Shown here: positions 58,907 to 64,000 of the stretch, in pieces
How positions within the stretch are numbered: the first letter of the stretch is position 1
How the letters are laid out: every line of letters starts with the position of its first letter
From: Elusimicrobiota bacterium
Lineage (GTDB): Bacteria > Elusimicrobiota > Elusimicrobia > UBA1565 > UBA9628
Length of the DNA: 64,000 nt
NCBI GenBank assembly: GCA_016218575.1
Contig: JACRDN010000020.1
Location: forward strand, 150,966 to 214,965
Reading direction: 5' to 3'
The notes under the pieces: model-generated
The model's input: the letters and a program-made list of their open reading frames with translations, nothing else
The model's database searches: none
Told to the model about the DNA's origin: nothing
Made by a program: the position numbers and the translations under genes

Positions 58907-59752
58907 TTACAAAGTATCGTCAGCCTCCGCGCGACCGGCAGATGGAATCATCGGCCGCCGCACCGGCCTTACGATAGGCGCGTTCGTTAGCGTGACGGTG
59001 GCGCTCACCTCAACGGAACCGCCTTCCACCACGGGACCGTCGGCAGCCTCGGCCATCGCCTTGGCGCGAGCCCCATAATAAGGCCGCGGGCGATACTGCG
59101 AGAGATCGCTGACATCGAAGCTGACCTCGGCCTCATCGGCACGAACCTTCGCGCCCTCGGGAGCCGCAGCCGCGAGCATTCTTTCAGCCACGGCACGGGC
59201 CCGCTTCAACACCCTTTCCGAGGCCGCGACAGCCCTGGCCGAGCTTAAACCGAAGGTCGGCCTGGAAACCCCCTCCGCCTGGGTCTCATCGCCAGGCTGA
59301 AGCAGCGCCAAACGCCGGTCCAGGCTTTTCTTGCCTCCGCTCAGGCGCACTTCAACAGTCGACACGGCCCGGTGCCCGATGACGGGAATTGTGCCCGATT
59401 TTTTCTCCGGTTCCCCATAAGCAGGCCCATCCGAAGGGATAACAGAAATGCTGCCCCCCTTGCCTATGACTTCCTTAATGAAAGGCAAGCCTTGCCCCAC
59501 CTTGGCGTCCCTGGCTTGCATCGCGTCCGCCTGCGCATTGACGCCCTCTTTCAACGCGACCTCCGAGCTGATGGTCAAAACCACGGTCGCCCGGTTGGGT
59601 TTTACTTTCACCACGCTGGAACCGCTTCCAGACACCACGGCTATCTGTTCCATGGCGGGAGGAAGTCTAGCCGGCCCCTGCCCACCACCGGCAAAGCTGA
59701 AGACCGGCAAGGATGCAATACCTACCGCCGCGAAGCGCAATATCGAATTCAT
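58907..59752 (-). CDS. Exported SIMPL domain (DUF541) protein
   Basis: 281 residues from ATG 59752 with AGGAGG upstream. Signal peptide to FAGG (about residue 22). SIMPL pattern: VVSGSGSSVVKVKPNRATVVLTISSEV at the start of the domain, HRAVSTVEVRL, the helical stretch ARAVAASERVLKRARAVAERML, and C-terminal EVSATVTLTN. Family members are periplasmic or surface-exposed and include oxidative-stress and signalling proteins; enzymatic activity is not known. Confidence 0.85.
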   Translation of the reverse strand: MNSILRFAAVGIASLPVFSFAGGGQGPARLPPAMEQIAVVSGSGSSVVKVKPNRATVVLTISSEVALKEGVNAQADAMQARDAKVGQGLPFIKEVIGKGGSISVIPSDGPAYGEPEKKSGTIPVIGHRAVSTVEVRLSGGKKSLDRRLALLQPGDETQAEGVSRPTFGLSSARAVAASERVLKRARAVAERMLAAAAPEGAKVRADEAEVSFDVSDLSQYRPRPYYGARAKAMAEAADGPVVEGGSVEVSATVTLTNAPIVRPVRRPMIPSAGRAEADDTL

Positions 59753-59868
59753 TTGTGTTTCAATCCTCCTATATAAGCCTGATGCTACAGGAATATTAGA
59801 GACTATGCGTCTAGCGCTGGGATAAGTCCAAAGGCCCAGATTCATTCAAGTTTTAGCCCTATTCCCGT

Positions 59869-60451
59869 TTGGGACTTTTGCCAGTGCCAGGCTTATTTAT
59901 TTCAACCCCGGCAGGGCCTAATTTTACCGGGCCCTCTTCTGCCCAGAAATCCCAGGCGCGCGGTGGATTCCGTGGGGCTCAATCACCAAAAGATCGTGGT
60001 GCGGGACTGGTCCTCGAGGAAGCCAAAAACGCCGAGCAATACGCGCAGGCCGCCTCGAACGCCCCTGGCCGAGGAGCCGCGGCGGGCGCTCGGCCGGGCG
60101 GTGGCCCTGGCGCCGCAAGACTCGGAGGCGTGGCTGGCGCGGGGGCAGGCGCATTTCAAGCTCGGACATTACAAGGCCGCAAGCCTACTAGATCCAAGCC
60201 TCTCCGCATTTTACGAAACCGCTCTCCTGCTCCATCACGAGGTATCCTCGCGTGATGGGGCGTCCGAAACCTCTGGGAAAGCCCCTGGCACGGCGGCCCT
60301 GCCAGCTTCGAGACTTTTCTTCTGGTTCAATCTGGCCCAATCGGGGAGCGAGAGGGGCGGCGCGTGGTTGGCGATTCTCGCCCTGATCCTAGCCCTATTG
60401 CTGCTGGCCCTCACCAAGCTAAGCAATAGGCCAAAAGGCCCAGGCATTTAA
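59869..60451 (+). pseudogene. Frameshifted TPR protein remnant
   Basis: Two frames carry pieces of one protein. One has EEAKNAEQYAQAASNAP around 60016-60066. The other has a TPR-like ALGRAVALAPQDSEAWLARG with QAHFKLGHYKAA (about 60088-60180), a linker, and a C-terminal TM helix (AWLAILALILALLLLAL) before TAA at 60449-60451. No single frame joins them and no signal peptide remains. Together with 59753-59868, which shows only GGCC words, this fills a 724-bp region without an intact gene. Confidence 0.5.
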
Positions 60452-60464
60452 AGGCCAAGACTGT

Positions 60465-60470
60465 TACAAT
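60465..60470 (+). promoter_or_regulatory. -10 box TACAAT, leaderless start at 60477
   Basis: TACAAT ends exactly 6 nt before the ATG; GGCC words lie just upstream (60428-60456). No consensus -35. Confidence 0.55.
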
Positions 60471-60476
60471 TGCGTC

Positions 60477-61655
60477 ATGGCGGCCTTCCTTTTATGCCTG
60501 GGACTGCTCACGGCTTCGGCCTTTCCCGCGGCCTCTCAAAGGCGGGAAGCCCGCAAGCTGGACCGGATGTGCGCGCCAGAGCTTCAAACCGACCCCAAGG
60601 CGCAGGGCTCTTATTTCCGCAAGGTCGAGAGCCGAGCCCCCGAGGGGGTCAAGGACATGGTGGTCTTCGGCATCACGGGCACCGTTGCCTTGCCGCAATT
60701 CATCACCGATTTCCATAAGGACCGCTATTTCCTGCCTCTCGACCCCGACAAGGCCGATCTCGCCGGGCCCTTGGACCGAGCGAGCGTGTACCTCGGCGCC
60801 CAAACTGGAAAGGACGCCTGGAAGAAGGTCTTCGACGCTGGCCTCATCTGGGACAGGGTTTTTCGCCTCTACCGCCTGAAGGTCCACGCGACCTTCACCG
60901 ACCAGCCCAACGGCTGCGATGGGGGCCAGAAGGGGCATCAGTTCATCGTCGCGGAAGACGAGGGGAAATGGTTCCTGGTAGACGGGGCGGACAAGAAGGT
61001 CAAGGCCCTGGCCACGCAGCAGACGACCCTCGAGGAGCTTGAAAAGCTCGGCCTGCGCCCCGACTACGCCTTCCGGCCGTTCTGGCGCACCACCAACGGC
61101 TACCGCAATCAAATGAGGAAGCCGGTGGAGGGCTCCCCGGAAAACGTCTACTTCTACCCGGGCCAGAAAGTCAGGATGACCTTGCTCCAACGGCCCAACC
61201 TGGACAAGAATACCCTCGAGCTCAAGCCGACGAATTTTTTCCACATCGACATAGACGCGCTCAAGGATCCTCAAGACGGCGCGGGGCCGTCCTTTGGCAA
61301 GTCCTTCGTGCAGGAAGGCTTCCTACGGAAGGACCGGATTTTAAAAAGAGTCAACGCCATAGACCAATTCTACGTCAACAGGATGGGCGAGCGGAAAAGC
61401 AACGAGAACAAGCCCGTGATCCCGACCAACGCCAAGGCCTTGGGCGCCGCCTGGGAATACGCGACCATGCTCGGGCCGCGGGGTCTCGACGATCCCCTGT
61501 TCCCGCTTTCCGGCGGCTTCTGCGCTGAGACCGTAGGCAAGGACACGGACGGGGCGTGGTACCAGATTCTCTACCATCCCCGGGATTTCGACGAAGGCGG
61601 AGCCGAGGCCTTGGATATCATCGGCAAAGAGCCGCGCCGACGCTCCGAGCCTTGA
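60477..61655 (+). CDS. Exported protein of unknown function
   Basis: 392 residues. Signal peptide to PAAS (about residue 20). A mixed alpha/beta mature protein with few cysteines (MCAPEL, NGCDGGQ, GGFCAETV). Segments such as KGHQFIVAEDEGKWFLVDGADKK suggest a beta-rich ligand-binding fold but I cannot name it. The start is set by the -10 box 6 nt upstream. The TGA stop overlaps the TTG start of rluD (TTGA), so this exported protein leads a cotranscribed run with rluD and a HAD hydrolase. Confidence 0.7.
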   Translation: MAAFLLCLGLLTASAFPAASQRREARKLDRMCAPELQTDPKAQGSYFRKVESRAPEGVKDMVVFGITGTVALPQFITDFHKDRYFLPLDPDKADLAGPLDRASVYLGAQTGKDAWKKVFDAGLIWDRVFRLYRLKVHATFTDQPNGCDGGQKGHQFIVAEDEGKWFLVDGADKKVKALATQQTTLEELEKLGLRPDYAFRPFWRTTNGYRNQMRKPVEGSPENVYFYPGQKVRMTLLQRPNLDKNTLELKPTNFFHIDIDALKDPQDGAGPSFGKSFVQEGFLRKDRILKRVNAIDQFYVNRMGERKSNENKPVIPTNAKALGAAWEYATMLGPRGLDDPLFPLSGGFCAETVGKDTDGAWYQILYHPRDFDEGGAEALDIIGKEPRRRSEP

Positions 61656-62602
61656 TAGAGTCCCCTTGGGTCGAAGTCCCCTTTAAAGTGCAGGACCCCC
61701 AGGACGGCCTGCGCTTGGACCGGTACTTGACGGCGCGGCTCCACCGCTACTCCCGAAATAAGGTCCAAGAACTGATCGAGTCGGGCCAGGTCTTTCTGCG
61801 CGGACGTTCGGCCAAGGCTTCTCAACGAGTCTCTGCCGGCGAGACCATAATCATCCGCTACCCCCGCCGGGAGGAGCCGCCCTGCCCCCATCAAACCCTC
61901 CAGGTCCTCTATGAGGACGCGGAGATTCTAGCCGTCAACAAGCCCGGGGACACTTTGAGCCATCCCACGGACAAGGCCCACCGCAACACGGTGACATCAA
62001 TACTGCGCGGCCAATTCCCAGATCTCGCGCCGCGCCTGGTCCACCGCCTGGACCGCGAGACGAGCGGGGTCTTGGTCCTGGCCAAGAGCCGGGAAGCCGC
62101 GCGGGCCCTGACCGAGCAATTCGCGGCCCACGTCGTTAAGAAGGAATATTGGGCCATCGCCTTGGGCCAAATCTCTTGGGCGGCGAAAACGGTGGATATC
62201 CCCGTAGGACGGGAGGACCTCGAGGTCAAGGTCCGCCAGAAGGCGGGAAGCGGGCAGGAGGCGCGGACCGAGTTTGAACGCCTGGCATTGAGCGACGGCT
62301 TCTCCCTCGTCAAGGCACGGCCATTGACGGGCCGGCTCCACCAGATTCGGGTCCACCTGGCTCATCTGGGCCATCCCATTCTTGGAGACAAGCTCTACGC
62401 AGGCGCGGGGGAGTACTACATGAAGGCCGTGCGCCGGCAGCTCACGACCAAGGACCGTCTGGCCCTCGGAGCCGAGCGGCAGATGCTCCACTCCAGGGCC
62501 CTCGGGCTCGCCCAGCCCAGTTCCGGCCGGGAGCTTCTCATCGAGGCGCCGCTCCCCCGGGATTTTGAAGATTGCCTCGCGAGGACGGGCCTCCATGGCT
62601 GA
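61652..62602 (+). CDS. RluA/RluD family pseudouridine synthase
   Basis: 316 residues from TTG 61652. N-terminal S4 domain ([33 protein letters not shown]), then the catalytic domain with [16 protein letters not shown], which holds the catalytic Asp, and the [28 protein letters not shown]-like region (here ending LYAG). It isomerises specific uridines in 23S rRNA or tRNA. RluD, RluC or RluA type cannot be separated by eye. Coupled by overlap to both neighbours. Confidence 0.93.
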   Translation: [316 protein letters not shown]

Positions 62603-63212
62603 AGGGCGGATCACAGTCGTATTCTTCGACATCGGCAACGTGCTCCTCACGTTCAGCGCGCGGAAAGTGGCCCTCAAGCTCGCCGCGGCCGTGCGCTGCT
62701 CGCCCTGGAAGCTGGCGCGCGTTTTGTGGACCTCGGGGCTGGCCGAAAAAGTGGAGCGCGGGCAGGTAAGCCCGCTCGAGCTCTACCACATTTTCCGCTG
62801 GGAGCTCGGGTTTCAAGGCTCGCGCAAGGACTTCGAGAGGGCTTGGTGCGATCATTTCACCTTGAACCGCGGAACAGCGGCTCTACTCAAGAGACTGCGC
62901 AAGACCCACAAGGTGTATCTCCTCTCCAACACCAACGAACTGCATTACGACTACATCTCCAGGAATTACTCCTTCACCAAGCAGGTTCACGGGGCCGTTC
63001 TTTCCCATGAGCTGGGCCTGCGCAAGCCGGAGCCGGAAATATACCGCGCAGCCCTTAAAAAGGCCCGGGCCCTTCCGGCCCAGGCGGTGTTCATCGATGA
63101 TTTGGCGGAGAACGTGGATGCCGCCCGGCGGGCGGGAATTCACGCCTTCCAGTACACGGAACTTCCGGCCCTGAGGCGGGAGCTCTCCCGCCTCAGGATG
63201 ATAGACGCCTAA
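62595..63212 (+). CDS. HAD-superfamily hydrolase (YihX-like)
   Basis: 205 residues from ATG 62595, overlapping the pseudouridine synthase gene by 8 bp. HAD motif I VVFFDIGNVLLTF, motif II VYLLSNTNELH, motif III Lys in GLRKPEPEIYRAAL and motif IV AVFIDDLAENVDAAR; alpha-helical cap between I and II. The form resembles YihX-type sugar-phosphate phosphatases. Substrate not predictable. Tail-to-tail overlap of 4 bp with the rhodanese gene. Confidence 0.92.
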   Translation: MAEGRITVVFFDIGNVLLTFSARKVALKLAAAVRCSPWKLARVLWTSGLAEKVERGQVSPLELYHIFRWELGFQGSRKDFERAWCDHFTLNRGTAALLKRLRKTHKVYLLSNTNELHYDYISRNYSFTKQVHGAVLSHELGLRKPEPEIYRAALKKARALPAQAVFIDDLAENVDAARRAGIHAFQYTELPALRRELSRLRMIDA

Positions 63213-63589
63213 ATGGTGGGAAAGCCCTCCGCGCGCCAGCGCTCGATGCCGCCCTTGAGGTTGTACGCCTTCTCAATGCCGAGCTCCCTCATCATCTGAA
63301 CGGCCCGGGCGCTTCGCCCCCCCACCGCGCAGTGGACGATGTAGGTCTTGGTCTTGTCGAGGGCGGCCAGGCGCTCCTTAAAGTCGGACTCCTTGTAGTC
63401 GAGAAGCACTCCCTCCTCCAAATGGCTTTCGGAGAACTCGGCCGGGGTGCGCACGTCGAGGATAACGAAGGAGGGACTCCCCTTGTTCTTCGATATCATC
63501 TCGGCCGCAGCCGAGGGCTCGAGGTCGAAGGGACCGTGGTTGGAGATTCCCATGCCTAAGCGCATCGAAATGGAGTCGAACAATCCCAT
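63209..63589 (-). CDS. Rhodanese-domain protein
   Basis: 126 residues, GGAGG 6 nt before the ATG. Single rhodanese domain: VILDVRTPAEFSESHLEEG, TYIVHCAVGGRSARAVQMM with the active Cys, and YNLKGGIERWRAEGFPT. The active loop CAVGGRS is the six-residue type expected for sulfurtransferases. No signal peptide. The sulfur acceptor is unknown. Confidence 0.93.
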   Translation of the reverse strand: MGLFDSISMRLGMGISNHGPFDLEPSAAAEMISKNKGSPSFVILDVRTPAEFSESHLEEGVLLDYKESDFKERLAALDKTKTYIVHCAVGGRSARAVQMMRELGIEKAYNLKGGIERWRAEGFPTI

Positions 63590-63626
63590 TCAAGACCTCC
63601 AAAATCCATGCACCTTCATACTACAT

Positions 63627-63899
63627 TTATATCGGGCTCAAGGCCATGGCCGCCACGATCACTCCTCCGCCCAGGGCCTGAGCCGCCGAGAAGGCCTCTC
63701 CCCCCGCGGTCCAGGCGAACAGGGCCGCGAACACCGGCTCCAGGGAGAACAGAAGCGCGGCCTTGACGGGAGAGACTCGCCTCTGCGCGAGCATCTGAAT
63801 GTAGAAAGCCGAGAGGGTCGGAAAGACCGCTAGGAAAATAATGACCCTCGAGGCCTGCCGGGCCGTGCCCCGATGTCCGGGGAAATTGCGTAGCGTAAC
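63627..63899 (-). pseudogene. C-terminal fragment of an EamA/DMT-family transporter
   Basis: The minus-strand frame ending TAA at 63627-63629 encodes RVIIFLAVFPTLSAFYIQML, SPVKAALLFSLEPVFAALFA and GGGVIVAAMAL, the last helices of an EamA drug/metabolite transporter. Upstream the frame meets TAG at 63900-63902 with no start codon before the first helix, so about 200 N-terminal residues are missing. The break is next to sequence unlike a transporter. Confidence 0.8.
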
Positions 63900-63928
63900 C
63901 TAATTGGTGAGGGATTCATTCTAACTTT

Positions 63929-64000
63929 TTAGGCCGCGACTAGTTGCCTCACCTCCGCTTGCTCTTCGGTTCCAATCGCGGCCAGCGCAGGAACATTGCT
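63929..64000 (-). CDS. C-terminal end of an unidentified protein (possibly a transposase)
   Basis: The minus-strand frame ending TAA at 63929-63931 gives the last residues ALAAIGTEEQAEVRQLVAA and continues beyond the window. About 30 bp after its stop the truncated EamA frame begins. The position would fit a transposase gene of an element inserted in the transporter gene, but the visible residues do not identify it. Confidence 0.35.
   Translation of the reverse strand, partial: SNVPALAAIGTEEQAEVRQLVAA

Noticed and set aside
1..64000. CRISPR array, prophage or defence island
   Set aside because: No regularly spaced direct repeats, Cas, phage structural or restriction genes were found.

Overview
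The window is GC-rich bacterial chromosome with tightly packed genes, many ATGA/GTGA/TTGA start-stop overlaps and no phage or plasmid region. A lipid A-type acyltransferase, a LolB-like outer-membrane lipoprotein-insertion domain, a type IV pilus/type II secretion ATPase and many Sec signal peptides indicate a diderm. SpoVG, a stand-alone SWIB protein, the glm/tsa/prs gene order and many exported proteins of unknown family suggest the Elusimicrobiota or a neighbouring candidate phylum. That placement is inference; no rRNA gene is present.

Layout: 1-6.8 kb holds the N-terminal part of a PilB/GspE ATPase (leaving the window), two exported proteins, an orphan histidine kinase with an altered N box, an acyltransferase/hydrolase/Nudix operon and a SWIB protein. 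6.8-20.9 kb is an accessory-looking stretch of exported proteins, with tRNA-Glu, a GT-C/STT3-like membrane protein, an M42 aminopeptidase, a cobalamin adenosyltransferase and an ABC exporter. 20.9-41.6 kb is a long, almost wholly minus-strand core block: hpt-ftsH-folP-glmM-pdxJ, glmS-acpS, a GNAT enzyme-nnrD-tsaE-tsaB-rimI-(TPR/LolB)-ispE-spoVG, tRNA-Gln, glmU-prs-rplY-pth-small membrane protein-tldE. It carries all three dedicated UDP-GlcNAc genes and two small mobile-element relics. 41.7-52.4 kb is plus-strand core: ddl, two transporters, infC-rpmI-rplT-pheS-pheT, a ZapB-like coiled coil, zapA and rarA. 52.4-61.7 kb is again rich in exported proteins, including an exported flavin amine oxidase, plus xseAB and a SIMPL protein. 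61.7 kb to the end has rluD, a HAD hydrolase, a rhodanese, and a truncated EamA transporter next to what looks like an insertion-sequence end.

Three signals cross gene boundaries. (1) A -10-like hexamer sits 5-8 nt before the start codon of at least twelve genes, usually exactly 6 nt, which predicts leaderless mRNAs. (2) Short GGCC-centred words (AGGCCT, GGCCTTT, AAAGGCCC) cluster in the spacers before monocistronic, mostly exported-protein genes. (3) infC and pth both appear to start with AUA. The most unusual single element is a 327-bp unit at 26175-26501 with perfect 31-bp terminal inverted repeats and four internal hairpins, two of which look like diverged, structure-conserving copies.
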